From Acanthornis magna (taxonomy: Eukaryota; Chordata; Aves; Passeriformes; Acanthizidae): a stretch of 64,000 nucleotides of DNA. Position numbers and translations under genes: made by a program. How positions within the stretch are numbered: the stretch's first letter is position 1; each line of letters opens with the position of its first letter. The notes under the pieces are model-generated. The model searched no databases. It was given only the letters and a program-made list of their open reading frames with translations, and was not told where the DNA came from. Shown piece after piece: positions 32,230 to 46,112 of this stretch. The stretch is taken from the NCBI GenBank assembly GCA_036785705.1, contig JAWUZG010000029.1:18270501-18334500 (forward strand), read 5' to 3'.

Positions 32230-33400
32230 GATTTGGATGTCCTGGAGGGTTACAGATGTCATCTATCTGGACTTCTATAAAGCCTTTGACACTGCCACAA
32301 CATCCTTCTCTCTAAATTGGAGAAAGATGGTTTGATTAATGGATTGGTATTATAAATTAGAAATTGTTTGGATAGTCACATCCAGAGGGTAATGATTAAT
32401 GGCTCAGAGCCCCAATGAACATCAGTGGCAAGAGGTGTCCTTCAGTGGGTATTGGTACCTGTGTTATTTGATTACTTCATTAATGATATAGACTAAGGGA
32501 TCAAGTGCACCCTCAGCAAATTTGCAGATGACAAAGTATGCAGCTGCCATTCCTGAAGGATAGGATGCCATCCAGAGGGACCTATTCAAGCTCGAGAATT
32601 TTAGCCCATAGGAATCTCATGAGATTTAATAAGACCAAGTGCAAGGTCCTGCATCTGGGTTGAGGCACCCTTTCGTATCAGTGCAGGCTGGCAGATGAAC
32701 AGATTGAGAGAAGCCCTGCTGAGAAGGAATAGGGGGTGTTGGTAGATGAGAGGCTGGACATGATCCAGTAAAGTATGCTTGCAGCCCAGAAAACCAAACA
32801 TGGCCTGGGCTGCATCAAATGAAATGCGGCCAGCAGGGTGATGGAGGTGATTCTGGCCCTGTGCTGTGCTCTGCTGAGACTCTAACAGGAGTGCTGCATC
32901 CAGATCTGGGGTCCCCAGCACAGGAAGGACATCAATCTGTTGGAGGATGTCCAGAGACACTACGATCATTAGAGGCATGGAGAAACTCTCCTATGAGGAA
33001 AAGCTGAGAGAATTTAGTTTGTTCAGCCTGAAGAAGAGAAGGCTTCAGAGTGACCTAATTTTGGCCTTCCAGTACCTGGAGGGAGTCTACAATAAAGATG
33101 AAGAGGGACTTTTTTGTAAGAGCATGTAGTGACAGGATAAGGGAGAATGGCTTCAAAACTGAAAGATGGCAGGTTAGATTAGTTATTATGAAAATATTCT
33201 TTACTGTGAGGTTGGTGAGGCACTGGACCAGGTTGCCTAGGGAAGTTGTAGATGCTCCATCCCAGGAAGTGTTCCAGACCAGTCTGGATGGAGCTCTGAG
33301 CAACCTCCTGTACTGAGAAGTATCCCTGTCCATGGAAGGGAGTTTGGAACTAGATGGTCTTTAAGGTTCCTTCCAACCCAAGCCATTCTACTATGTTTAA
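32230..33400 (+). mobile_element. CR1 LINE, 3' part of ORF2 plus 3' end (sense)
   Basis: Sense CR1 fragment. It begins within the RT (block GTCATCTATCTGGACTTCTA), passes the FADD region (AATTTGCAGATGACAAAGT) and the stretch around TGCATCCAGATCTGGGGTCC. It ends with GGTTCCTTCCAACCC and an ATTCTACTATG-type 3' terminus near 33395. It is 5'-truncated as is usual for CR1, with frames broken by stops. It begins about 90 bp right of the ERV-B target duplication, so the provirus did not insert into it. Confidence 0.9.
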
Positions 33401-36400
33401 GAGCTAACAAAACTTCACTGAAAATATGCATTCTGTATAAGCCACAAAGCACTTCTTTTTTTTTTTTTTTCTTTTTTTTTTTTTAATTGCTCTTATCCAG
33501 AACAGGGGACTTTCTGAAGAACACTCAACCTTGATACACCAGAAATAATTTTGTACAACTTTCAACGTTTGGGGAGAATAAATCTTGTTATTCATATGCG
33601 AATATGTGTTTCTTTGTGTGTGAAAAACCTTGATCCTATGTAAATGTTCCATGAAATTTGATTGTTCCCAGCTTACTGTATTGTCTTTCCTTTATCTATG
33701 ATGTAGCTGCCCCATTGGTATCTGCACAGATTACTGATCATTGATTATGAATGCAAACATTTCAACTACTGCCACTGAAATTTCAAAGGAAAAGTCTTTT
33801 TCTTTTTTTATGCACCTGTAATCTCCCGTAACACTGATTCACTTTACACATTGTAGAAATGGTGACGAACAAGAAAATGAGGTGAGAAAGATCTCATTTA
33901 TACTTGTTTTCTAGACAAATGCAGTACACATTTCCACAACTTGCTCGCAGGACAATGCAGTCCAGACCTGCTGGTCCCTAGTGCAGGGCTGCAGCGCTGA
34001 CCCTTTCCTGCACTGCTGGGGCTCGGTGTTGTGCTGCATTTCAAGAGAACAACCATCAGATGGCAGCAGCACACAAATCACTAACGATTTCAGGAGGCTA
34101 GCATAGTCAAATTTTTATCCATGTCCTTCTGCAAATTTCATTTTTCAATGATATTTTAGCAGACATTGTTTAACTAAACCATCTTATTAGAATAGTTATA
34201 TTACTTGAAAGAAAATAATACACTCCAAAATGCACCAGATACAGCAAAAGCTCCTACTCTTATTCAAGCAAGCTACAATATTTGTCAATCCCCTGCTCCC
34301 TTTGAATTGAAGGGGAATTTCATGTCAATCATCTTACACAGTGTGACTGGGTGAAAATATTTTCCAAAAATCTCTATGAAACGCAATTTTTGTTATTAAT
34401 TGTGCCATACTGTGCTGGTGGTTGCAGTATGAATGCAACAAAAGAATGGTCTATGCCCAGAACACAAGTTGACATGATGAACAAAATCTGGTTCCTCTGA
34501 AGTATTTTCTTCTGTTTGCCAAAACTACAGCTCTCACACAGTCTGCAATGCTCTTCTCCCCATCACTTTGGGTATCACTGACATATGGAGGACTTCAGGT
34601 ACACTTTTCTTTTTGTGAGGGTGACGGCAGACTCATTGGGAAAAAGAGAGGAAATCTCTGCGGTTCCCATGACTGCAACCACCCCAGGTGGAACACAAGG
34701 GAACATATGCTGCACCTCAAGGAGGTGAGATAGGGCCAGAAGGCACATACATCATGTGACAGCTTCTGATATTTTGTTTCATCTCCTTGTTCAGCCTGCA
34801 GTTCTTCATGTTGTTATCATTGGAGTCTGTCTGTCACGGTCATCATTAGCAGGAGACACGTGCATACTTCCAGTGGCACTAGGAGGGCACACATGGTGCT
34901 TCATGTCGTCCTGTGCAGTCTCAGGTTCCTCATCCAGTGCCTGTCTGCCTGCAGAGCTCTGGGTGCCCACCTTCCCCAAGAAGGACATTTGCCTAGATGC
35001 TCTCCAGATATTAGCCATAAGCACTTCAGGGACCCAGGTCATGGAGTATTAAAGAAAAAAATTGCATTGTCTCAGTGCATATCAGAAATAACTGTGTAGC
35101 AAGTCTATGTCTATCACCAGAGAATTGAGCTCGAGTCTTCCTCCTGAATAAGTTTTGCACAAATTCCAGGCAAGTTTTTGGCTTAAGATTCTCTGTATAG
35201 TCTAGCATGCTCATGCCACAGCACAGCCAGCAGCTAGAGCATAGCAGTGTTGAGTGCTGCCCAGGTTGCAAAAACTGTCTGAAAAGCAGCATAAGACCTC
35301 CCCAATGTGGTGGCTACACTGCCACTGGCACCTGCATTGTATCCTAGCTGGTGCACAAGTTACATAAAAACTATCTTCAGTACATCTGCTGAGCACTTCA
35401 GTTAGTGTGTCAACAGCAGGTATAAATATAGTTCTCCAGGAAGTGCCTGCAACTGGTGGGTGGATTAGTTTTCTCTCTCTTTCACTCTTTTTCTTTAAAG
35501 GTTGTCCTGAGCTAGTGTGTAGAAGGAAGCCTTAGAGAAGAGTTGAACAAGCTGATAACAAGCTGTAAAGCTACTCAATAAAGAAAAATGGAAAAAAAAA
35601 AAGTTTATTTCACCTCCTCCCTACTCAAATGAGAGATGAATATGGGCAAAGAAAGCCAAAAAGGATGTAATTTCCAGCACTAATGAAGTGTTCTGTGCCT
35701 CTCTAAGGCTGTCTGGGAGCATTGCTGGAAGAGGTTGACTATCCAAAAGGCCCTTTTGCCTCTTTCAAGTGTGCCCCCAATACAATTTGGTCCACAGCTC
35801 TGGAAAATTTCATTAACAGGTTGGCGGGAGCCACAGAAGGAGGTCATGTTAGGTTTGGTAATATAGACGGAGTCTGTGAATCTCCTACACTGCAGCTGCA
35901 AACTTCTAGGCTCAGGAGCAAGGCATCTGCCTATTCTGCAAGTCAGAGCTTCCCATGATCTCCCACCTATCCTACAGAAGAATGCATTGGCCTAGAAATG
36001 GTAAAAGTATAAATGAATAATTTATGATCTGAATTTGACAGAAAAAGAGAGAACACTCTTGTCAGTTCTCTGTGATAAATCATGTTTCTGCAGTCAGGGA
36101 GATTAGGAATAGTGATGAATCTAGTCAAAACCTGAAATTGCAGTAATTTTGACTGTAGTCTTTTATCTTCCCTCAGCTAATGAAACAGCTTCAAACTTTG
36201 ACAGTTCCTCCTCTTACTTTGCCTTGAGAGTATCACTTCCATCTTATTTCAAATGAACTTCAGCCAACAGTCTATAATTCAAATTTGTGCCACTTCCAGA
36301 TGTTGGGAGTTGTGTGATGGTTGTATCTGCTTCTGATGAAAATGAGAGGTAGAGCTGAATGTCATCATCCTACACTATAGATCACTTTACATCACTTCTT

Positions 36401-36545
36401 CCAGTAGCACCTGCACAGAAATAATGAATTAAAAATAAGAGATCACAAGGAGCCTCACAGGGATCTCTGCAACTGAAACCACCTCAAAAAAGGGAGGAGG
36501 GCTTCCAGCAACCTTTACAGAGACTTTTGAAAAAAATGAGTGAAA
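33401..36545. other. Unassigned DNA with a poly(T) tract
   Basis: No gene was recognised. A T-rich run of about 32 bases with one C interruption lies at 33453-33484. Short frames (for example near 34.8-35.3 kb) lack support. Confidence 0.5.
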
Positions 36546-36550
36546 GACCT

Positions 36551-36972
36551 TGTCATGGTTTAGGAATAATATTCCCCAGTTTAGTGTTGCCACTGATCAC
36601 CCCAGACCACATCCTACTCACTCATTTACCCCCAAACCTCTTGTGGCTGGATGGGGAGGAGAATTGGAGGCACAGAAAGGTTGAGATAAAGAACAGTTTA
36701 CTAGAAACAGCAGTGAAATTTAAGAAACCATCAGTAACTACAGTAATACTAGTAGTGGAACATACCAAACAGGCAAAAGATTCCAATGCAATTGTTCACC
36801 ATGCAGAACTGCGGAACTTGGTGCCACCCAACTGCACACCCTAACACTGGAAAACCCCTACCCCTCTCCATGCCCTCTGTACATGTCTTGATGTGGTATC
36901 CAAATAACCCCAAGGTCCTGGCTGTGTCTCTCCTGGCTGCTGAATAACACTGTCCAGGCCAAAACCAGAACA
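36551..36972. mobile_element. Short solo LTR (~420 bp), probably internally deleted
   Basis: Starts TGTCATGGTTTAGGAATAA and ends AAAACCAGAACA, ends that I associate with a common bird ERV LTR whose usual length is greater. Contains GATAAAGAACAGTTTACTAG and CAATTGTTCACCATGCA-type blocks. Flanking pentamers (GACCT and AGTCT) do not match, so no target duplication is claimed. Transcription direction was not determined. Confidence 0.55.
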
Positions 36973-39900
36973 AGTCTATATTTTTGCTAGAACCTGCAAC
37001 TTCTACCTGGGCAGCAGTGTCCAAAGCAATTGAAAGGCCAGAAAAGGTAGTGACTTCCTAGAAATCAAAAATAAATTACAATAGCTCTATTTCAATGATA
37101 ATAGACATTAAACTCTGTTCAGGGGGTCTAAGATTGTCCAGCTTGGTAAGCTTGACTCTCTCTTGCCAGTGATATTTTCCCAAGGAAAAATGCAAGTATC
37201 AACAAGTAGTTGAGAAGTATGTAGAAGATCTATAGAACAGGAATCATGTAGAGTCCTCCAGAGCATAAAAATGCATTCAGGATAACACCAAAGGTCCTCT
37301 TCGCAGAGGTGTCACCAACAGTGAGGTGAACTAATCCTCTCAAAGCAATGTGGTACCATTAGAAAGATAATGTATGCTCTCACGAAGCTGCTTCAAAGCC
37401 TGAGCTGGATGTGGGGTTTGGATTTTGAGTTTTGCAGCAAGGTTCAAAGAATTAGGCTGTCAACTGGAACAATTAGTATAGCAACATGGAAGTCCGTGAC
37501 TGCAAAGTCTCTGATACTCCTGTGTCCTGCTGAGGGCATGGGAAGAAAAGGCAGAGATTTCCGTAATAACAGAAATAACAGAAAAGGCCTTTCAAGGACT
37601 CAGTACAACTTCAGAACAACTGGATTTCATTTCAGTTTACTTGTGTTAAAGGCTATCACTTGAGTTAAACAAATTTCTCCTTTTTTAAGTATTTGGTTGT
37701 CCTCCTGGACACCTAGGATGTTTTATTATTTTTCCCCCTATGATTTAAACAACATGTTCTATAAGCTTCACTGGGCCTTCTGCCTTAAGTATGCAGTGTG
37801 TGCATATCTTTTTCTACTGGGATGAATCAGCCTGCTGAAGTAAGACCTAAAATACGACACATACATGCAACAAAATGACATAAATGTGCAATGAATTTTA
37901 GGAATGTTCTCACTAAAATTGTACAACCATCTAAAGCTCTTGGGATGCTGCTAGACTCAAGGACTGCCGGCAGGGTATCCTGGCATCATTGCTGGGTGGC
38001 ATGGCCTTACAGAAACCATTTCAAAAATCTAGTGATCTTCCTTTCTTTGCTGCCCATCTAGTTTCTGTGCTGGTGAAGGTGACATCACCACATCCTGAAT
38101 TTCCATCTTTATATCCACTGCTGGACTTAGACATACACAAATGTGTGAGATACATCAAGGAGGACCATGGTAAAGTGAAGCAGACAAGGTATTACCAAGA
38201 GTTGCAAAAGTGAATTGATTTTCCAGCAGGACTTCCATGAGGAAAATAGGCAACTCAAGATGTTTCTGGATGGGAAAAAAATACAGGAAAGTTGAAGATT
38301 CATTATTTCAGAGCTTTGCTTTTCACTTTGCTCTTTTCTTTCTGCTTCGTTCTAGGATCACGGGACTTTCCCTCCAGATTTATTCAGGACATAAAATGCA
38401 TTAAAATGCAGTAATTTCCTCTTAATCTCATTTACAGATTCCTTATGTAAGAAACAGGAAAGAATCAGAAGGCCTTTACATGGTTCATGTGTATAAAGGG
38501 GGCATGTGTATACAGTCTGCAGCATCATAAAACAAGTGGAGGCAACACAAAGCAGCTAAAGAAAGTGTACGTTTCCTTTATGCCAGCTCACCTGCAGGAG
38601 ATAAAAGTGTTGCAAGGAGGGATCTGTCTATTATGAATCTAGTATTAATGATGTTTTATGAAGGGAGAATTTATATTTGGAGACGGTATGTTTCTATTAA
38701 CCAGTGATAATTTTTAACATAAATGTCAAGTGGTATCAACACAAGAATAGTTGTAGAACATTTTTAGGTTAAGGCCCCCAATTTTTGACTGCAGATTTAG
38801 CAAGTCTTCCCTTTGTCTGTCTCTTTGCCTTTCCCTTTAACATATACTTAACACTAAAAGTCCCTGTGTTATACATGAAGAAAAACAGTGTTATGTTGGC
38901 ACTACAGCCAGTATGAAATATGAAATAACTATTCACTTCTTAGTACTGAAACCAGAGAAATGTACATGGAAAATCCTGTACTCTTTGAAGTATAGGAAAC
39001 ATACACACCTTTTCTTCTTGTGCTTTTGAAGACATTGCTCCTTCAGTTACAGGCAGAATTTACAATGGATAGTGGATAATAAATAGGATTCACATTCTTG
39101 GCACTCTGTCAATTTAAAGAAATACCAATTGCATTCTGTGAATATTGCCATGGTGCCAAACCATCCTAGGAGTTGGCGAGTAGGGAGAGTGAAGGTGTGA
39201 TAATTGAAAAAATTGCTACCTGATAAGTCACAAGAGCTAACGTGTTAGCTCAGCATGTGGGGAAGCTGGGACATTCCCAGCTGCTGCAAAAACCATATGT
39301 ATGTGATCCCCAGCACCACTAGTTGGGACAACATAAATCACAAGCCACCATGTCACAGTCAACCAGACGGAGATGGTTACTTGCCCGATTGATTACCTCT
39401 TGGGCTACCAAGGGCCCTTCCAGCAAACTAATGACTTTCTACTGGCCCTAGAGTGCCTGGGAGCAATGTGTCCGCTTGGGTCAGCACTGTGCAGGAATTG
39501 CTGCCTTTCCGATGCATGGCCCTCCTGCAGAGCAAGAGCCAAGTAAGCAAGGAACAAGAGGGAGTGAATGACTACAACAAGCACCAAAATAACACTGACT
39601 TCCCATGCCTCCCTGAAAGGCGCTGCTGTTAATGAATTTTCAGGCACATGCTGAGTTAACGGGGTGAGCAACATTGAAACATCCTTTACTTATACTCAGT
39701 ACTTTACAAAGGCTAATTGAAAAAAGGAAGGAGCAGCAGGGGTGGGAGGGGGAGAACAAGGTGAGAGAGGGGGTGGAAGGGAAGAACAGCTCTATTTTTC
39801 AGGTGCTGAATACAAAGCCTCTGCAACAGTTGAGTTTATGTGCAAGCCCGGACCTCATCAGGGTGAAGATGCAGTGAGTGAGTAATGTATTTCTCCTCTG

Positions 39901-42392
39901 CACATAACATCTAGCCCCTTACCCTGCCCAGACAGCTTTCTCAACTGTGAGCTTTAGCATATAAACAGCCAATAAGTAAGGACAATAACTGTAGCTCCTG
40001 CTGAGACAGAACTCTGCCCATCATGCATTTACTGGGTCCTAATACAGGACAGTGAATAAAGCTTCATTACAGAACAATGGAGTTAGCTGCCAGAGCCTAC
40101 AGATTTGAATAAACAACAAATAAGCAACATCTGCTCCAGCATATGTGTATGGTAAAAAAAAAGTCACAAAATAAAAGAATTTGTAAATGCCAAAAGCAAC
40201 ACTAAACTGCCAGTGCTACTGTAGAGTGAATTTTTAATTGCACATGCATACTGGCAGGCTGGGGGTATTAGTCTCACATATGTCTGGTTGCTGCCAACCT
40301 GGGAGTATAGATGAATTTAATTAAATAAGGATTATCCCTTCTCCCCAGTACAATTACTTATTTATAACAATGATAAAATTGCCTAATAAAAAAAATTGTC
40401 ATATTTTTAAAAACAGAGCTAGTAAACACTCTCCTTTTCCTGTAAGTCATTCAGGGGTGTTTGAAGGTTTGAGTGTCTTTTAAAATTAAGTCTTGGTATT
40501 CTGCCAAGAAAGAGGGGAAAAAAGCCTTATCATAAAGTCAACTGCAGTTAAACAGCCAGAATCTACATTATGGAGAAATATAAAGAAGACACACAGCAGT
40601 CAGGGAATTGGCTTTCATGGGGAATGTAGAAAATTAAGCAATTGGACTAAAACTGAGGCCAGGATACAAAGCTAAGGAATAATACCACTGGGACAAGTAC
40701 TTCTAAAAGTCACCCATTTCTAATATGCTTCATCTAGGCAAAGTAGTCTGTTCCTGTCTATCTCTATTTCTTCTCATATTGGGCACTTCACACTTTCACT
40801 CAGGTGAGCTCTCATTTCAGCAGTCATGTCAGGCTCTCACATCTTCATCATTATTCACAGCCTTTCCAAGACAGCCCACAGCCAAATAAGAGTGGACCGT
40901 TATGGTATCAGGCGCTGCATGAGCCTTGAAAAATAGGCAGCCTGTGCCCTAGGGGATTTTGAGGCCAAATATAAATTCAGGCATGTGCTTGCAAGAGCTG
41001 AGATTTTCTTTGTGTCGGCTCCTTATGGACTATTTCCCACTTGCTCCTATTTTGAGGACCCCTCTTATGGGTCTGAGCCACATTCTGCTGAATTTAATAG
41101 GAAGCTTCTTAAAAGGTAGACATTATTCACTGAAATATTACTTTCACAACTGACAATTTTTAGACTGTTTCCATGATGCACAGCAAGTTGAAGTCACAAA
41201 AAGACTTCTTAAATGGCAGAAGGATATGCCATTTAATAGTGGTGAGAAAAAGACAAAGAATATGAAAAGAGACTGTTAAAAAAACCTGGAAATCTCCACT
41301 TTAAATGTAGGCCAAACATCAAAGACATTAAAACAACAGAGAAAGAGAGAAAAATTATGTTGTTTAAAAAGAAGTCTAAAATAGTATAATGGTTCTGCAA
41401 AGGCATAAATCTTACATAAGTTCAGTTTACTTGTATAATTTTGGTTGACCACTTAACTGGATGACAGTCTTACCAGAATTAAAAAGAAATAATTGCTGTC
41501 TGTGTTTTCTGCCATGAAATTACTACTAAATATGTGTTTATTCATATGTCTTAAAAGACTATTCCAGATATACAGTTACTTTTTGCCCCTTATCTTGTGA
41601 TTATTATACCTATACTACCTGTTAAATCCTTTAACTAAGGCTCTCCATAATTAAATAGCACAGTCACTTTTTAGAGATGGACAAAGAGCAGAAAAAAAAT
41701 TTGTGTGTGTGTTGTTACATTTTGAATTTTTTTCCCCATTGGCCTATGTCCACATGCTGTCTTTTAATTTATCACTGAAAGTTTATCCAAGTCGCAGTTT
41801 TCGTTGCACCAGTCCTGAGGAATTGCTATTATTTCTATAGATACTTCTATGAGCAAAACTACTGGTATGGATTCACATCTTTGTTCATGAACATCAACAC
41901 ATCCATCAGAAAAAAAACAGAAGTATCGTCATGTAACTCAGCTGACGAATCCGAATAGCAACAAGGACCTGACAGTAAACCCCAAAGATTGCTGAAACCA
42001 CATGTTGACAAACTGGACACACACAAAAAGACAAAAGATGTAGCAGGAGCAATTGAATGCCATAGGCATGCAATTCTGTATTTGGATAAACATCACACCA
42101 CCACCGCCAACCCCTCATGAAAACAGCAAATATATTTATAGATAATTTGTAAACACAAATAAACACTTCAGAACTGAGGAATTCATTATTCTATTCTATC
42201 ACCTTTACTGAGCTCTAGCATTAAACAAGAAAACCCCACACATTTTGATAAAAACACTGGCCCCACTGAAGTCAGTATGACACTGACTTCAACAGGCTCA
42301 CAATTTCACTCTTGCAAATACAGCTGCTACTCTAGACAATGGCACCTGTGAATGCCCAGCGCCAGTGGATGTCTGAGGTTTTTTTCAGGTGC
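36973..42392. other. Unassigned AT-rich DNA
   Basis: 5.4 kb with no recognised gene, LTR or CR1 sequence. Frames of 60-100 codons are isolated and show no domain features. Could be intergenic or intronic. Confidence 0.5.
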
Positions 42393-43473
42393 TGTTGTGG
42401 GTTTGGGTTTTGCAGTGAATTTTTTCCCATTTGTTACCTGAAAAGGGGGACTCTGCAAAGAAAGGATGGCTGAAGTTGGAGGTGGGAGGATGGGGAATAA
42501 ATGATGGGCAGTTTAGATACAAAAGATGTAGGTGAATGCCTTGGCATACCTTTGGAATGATTCTGGTGGAGGGGGGAAGAGGGGTGGTTTTGGTAGTTTC
42601 TTAGCTGGGGGGTGGGCAGTCTTTTGCTCAGCTGGGAGCAGAGACAGTCATGTGGTTTTTTCTTCACTTTGGACCTCTCTTGCACAGCAATTTTCAACAC
42701 TGCCATGCAGCTCTGCCTGCCACCATCTTGTAAGCTCATTGTTTGCATGTGAGAAAGAGAGTCCCAGCTGCTCCACTGAGACAGACTTCACCAGCTGCCA
42801 GCACCGAGAGAGACCAGGACAGTCTATATGGGTGCCTGGGGGAGTCGTCCCATCTCCTCCTCCCCCTGGAACTAACACATGGAGGGCTGCTTGAAGCTGG
42901 AGCAACCTTTGCTGTACTTCTCTATATGGTCCTGTGGCATCGCTGTAAAGCCTTGCCTCCCTTCCCAGTATGTATCGACTGCCACTAGTGGTGCTGGAGA
43001 CCAATCACCACTCGCCTGGGGGGTCGACCCTTTTTCCTATGAGGGGAGCCTAGAGGAAACATGGGGGAAAGCTCATCTGAACCACCCTCACCGCCAGGTC
43101 CCGCTCTTGTATTGGAGCGCCCTCTGAAGCCATGAGGGAGGTAGTGCACCTTCTCCCCCTCGATGTGAGTCAACAGTGTCCCCTGTCGGTTGTGGTCATT
43201 ACTACATCAAATGGGATATTGTTTAACGGGCAGGAAAAGGCTGTTACTGGATTTTGTCTTGTTGTTGCTGTTGTTGCTGTTGTTGTTTGTTTTGTCTTGT
43301 TATATACATATATAGATATATAGACTAGTAAAGAATTATTATTCCTTTTCCCATATTTTTTGCCTGGAAGCACTGTAATTTTGAAATTACAATAATTTGA
43401 AGGGGGGGTCACCTTTCTGTTCCAGGAAGGTTCCCACCTTCCTTGGCAGACATCTGTCTTTTAAAGTGGGACA
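42393..43473 (+). mobile_element. Solo LTR (~1.08 kb), same family as 53.4 kb
   Basis: Starts TGTTGTGGGTTTGGG and ends with CCACCTTCCTTGGCAGACA, TCTGTCTTTTAAAGTGGGACA. The terminal 60 bp align with the complementary end of the LTR at 53413 (CCTTCCTAAGCAGACACCTG). Contains a (TTGTTGCTG)n run (43260-43295) and an AT-rich TATATAGATATATAG stretch near 43310. No matching target duplication was found, so edges may be off by a few bases. Confidence 0.7.
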
Positions 43474-45835
43474 GTAGCATTTTTTGCTGAGAAGCCCTTT
43501 ACAGAAGCTGACTTATTATTTTGCACTTCAATTATGTGATCACAGGTCTGATTTTTGCAGCATCCAGCAGACTAGTCTCACCCCTGTCAGTGTCCTGTGC
43601 TTTGGTCTGTTGGGTATTGTCATGCGTCAGCAAAGATGAGAGGGCACCGGATGCATGGTCAAGTACTTCCATCTGTCGAAAATGTTCTTAAGTTTGGCAG
43701 AATGTGAGGCAACATGGTTATTAAAACTCATAATTTTGAATAATCAGGTACAATGATTATTCAAATTTGTGATTGTCAAGACACATACTAATTATTTCAC
43801 TCAAAAATGGCTACATTTTTCCATTTGCTTCCAAAGGACCAGTTCAGATTACATAGAGATGTCAGTGAGTAGTTCTTTATATTAGACAATCACACAATGT
43901 TAAATTCATTGGGTCAAGTGCAGCTGAATACTGTTCTGTGTGAATAAAGGTTACAGAATCCAGCCTGAAATTCTCCAGTTGGCTTAGCCAGACTTGGATG
44001 TCATATTTCAGGACATATTAAAAATCATGTGAATAAAGTTAAGTCTGACCTCAAATGTTTACATCTGGTAGCTGTCCAGGATAGCTGTAAAATACATATT
44101 GTCATTAACTGATAAAAATTGATGACAGAAGTTATGTTCTCATTTTCATAGGAGTATAAAGCAAAACACTTATCCCCCAGAAACTCATAGCTGATGTTGC
44201 ACAAAAGTTCCCAGATTTCTTTTCTTTGTACCAACCTCCTGTGATTTCTGGGCTGTATTTTCCCATGATATAATATATATAGATAAGATATCTAAAGGCC
44301 TTCGGAGATTTTCGTCAGTACAGTACTATGAAGCTATTTATACAAAGGAACACAACACATTTGCTTACATGTTGTGTCAGTACCTATCTCCCAAGGCAAC
44401 AAATATGTCACCAGAACTCCTCCGTCCCTGGGAGATTCATTGAGGACAGTAGATGGCAAAATGCTAACTTTCTTGGCTGTCATTTCACTTAGAGAGTAGC
44501 CACATTTTCTCTATGCAGTTGGCATGCAGGCTGTTGGTAAAGCTGCTTCACTGACAATTAGACATGGGGATATTTAACATGGGTCTGGGTTGGTCCTTAG
44601 CATGGAGGACAAATACTGTGACATGTAATTCCCGGTAGTTACTATTTCCTGGGTTTGCCCCAGATATTGCCTGTTTTTTAATACTGGAGGAAAACTTGTC
44701 CACTTTTAAAAAAAAGTTTCACTTGATACTGTTTAATGGAGTTATCTGATCACTGCATGTTACACAGTGTTGTATATGTTCCATTTGTGTAAGTCTGGGG
44801 CTCAGAGTAAATTTTTTGCTTTGTACGTCCATTGTACTACTACATGATCTCCATATAAAACATCCTCAGTATTTCATCTGGGTCCCACTGCATTACTCAA
44901 TAAGCATGCCAAGTGCTAATCTCCTATGACTGACAATGGCACAGAAGTCCAGTCAATCTTTGATATGAACCAGAACAAAACTTACTGCAATTTGGATTTT
45001 TTTTTACCCACTACTTAGATTTTGTAAATTATTTTAAAGAGCTTGAGACACCTAAAGAGAAAACTGAACAAGAGAAATTATAAATAAACAACATATAAAT
45101 AAATACCTCACTCATGTGAAATGTAATAAACACTCAGATCATGAAGAAATTATGTCAGGATAGCCTTGTTTCATGGACTGTTTCTCTCCAAGCAAGTAGT
45201 CCCTTCAGTTTCTAGGTATGTTCCCCATGTATTGCATCTCGAATAAGCAAGAGGCTGAAAAGGTCTCTTTAATCCCCGCAAAATAATCTAAAATGGTAGC
45301 ACAGATAACATGTTAAATGGCGTAAACATGGATTCATTTTCACTAGAAACTTCAGCCAAAACAGCAAATGGTCATGCTGTAAACAGGATCCATCAATCTT
45401 CAGTAGCATCTGTATCTTTTTTCTAATGACTTTATGATCAACCATTTGATAATTTAGGAGGGGAAATTTGCAGTTTTGTTCCTCCTTCCTAAGATCTGGT
45501 ATTACATAGGCCAATATAGTTACCTACATGAAAGATTTGGAAAGTCTTCAGTAGGCCCACAATGAATTGAAGAAACACAGAACATCTCCAGAGCCAGAAA
45601 AAAAATTTCAATCAACAATTTTTTTCACAGCAAATGGCAGAATTTGAACAACAACAAAAAAATCTAACTTTTCAGTGGGAAAATCAAGACATCTGAATCT
45701 GTTCAGTTTTTCTCAGGAGAAGTAAAAATGAACTCTCAGCATTGTCTACTTTGTCATATAATAAAATATATTGTTTTTTCTAGATTGTTTCAACTCGAGT
45801 CTTGGCAATACTGCCTTTGCTTGAATTCAAGCTCT
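43474..45835. other. Unassigned AT-rich DNA
   Basis: No gene or recognised repeat. The sequence ends at the GCTTCA target duplication of the next LTR. Confidence 0.5.
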
Positions 45836-45841
45836 GCTTCA

Positions 45842-46106
45842 TGTGGGTAGGTAGGGTCTGGCGGTCGGAAGATATCGTGCTGTACGGAAAGGTAGGACCT
45901 CTCCCCAGATAGCCAATAGTGTTTAGTTTATGATGTAAGCAGACGGATGTGACGTTGTAAACCGAAGTTATATTACACGGTGCTAATCACCAATAAACGC
46001 CATTTGCCATCCACCACAGTGGTGTCTGTGAGCAGATGGCCCGAGCGGCCGGGGAGTGCCGCCGTGCCGTTTCCGAACCAGGTCACCACGCCTAAGAAAG
46101 GCAGCA
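45842..46106 (+). mobile_element. Alpharetrovirus-like solo LTR (265 bp)
   Basis: TG...CA element flanked by the 6-bp duplication GCTTCA (45836-45841 and 46107-46112), the duplication size typical of avian alpharetroviruses. The block CAATAAACGCCATTTG followed by CCATCCACCACAGTGGTGT matches the R/U5 organisation known from ASLV/EAV LTRs. A TATA-like GTTATATTACAC lies about 20 bases upstream of AATAAA. No internal retroviral sequence is present. Confidence 0.85.
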
Positions 46107-46112
46107 GCTTCA

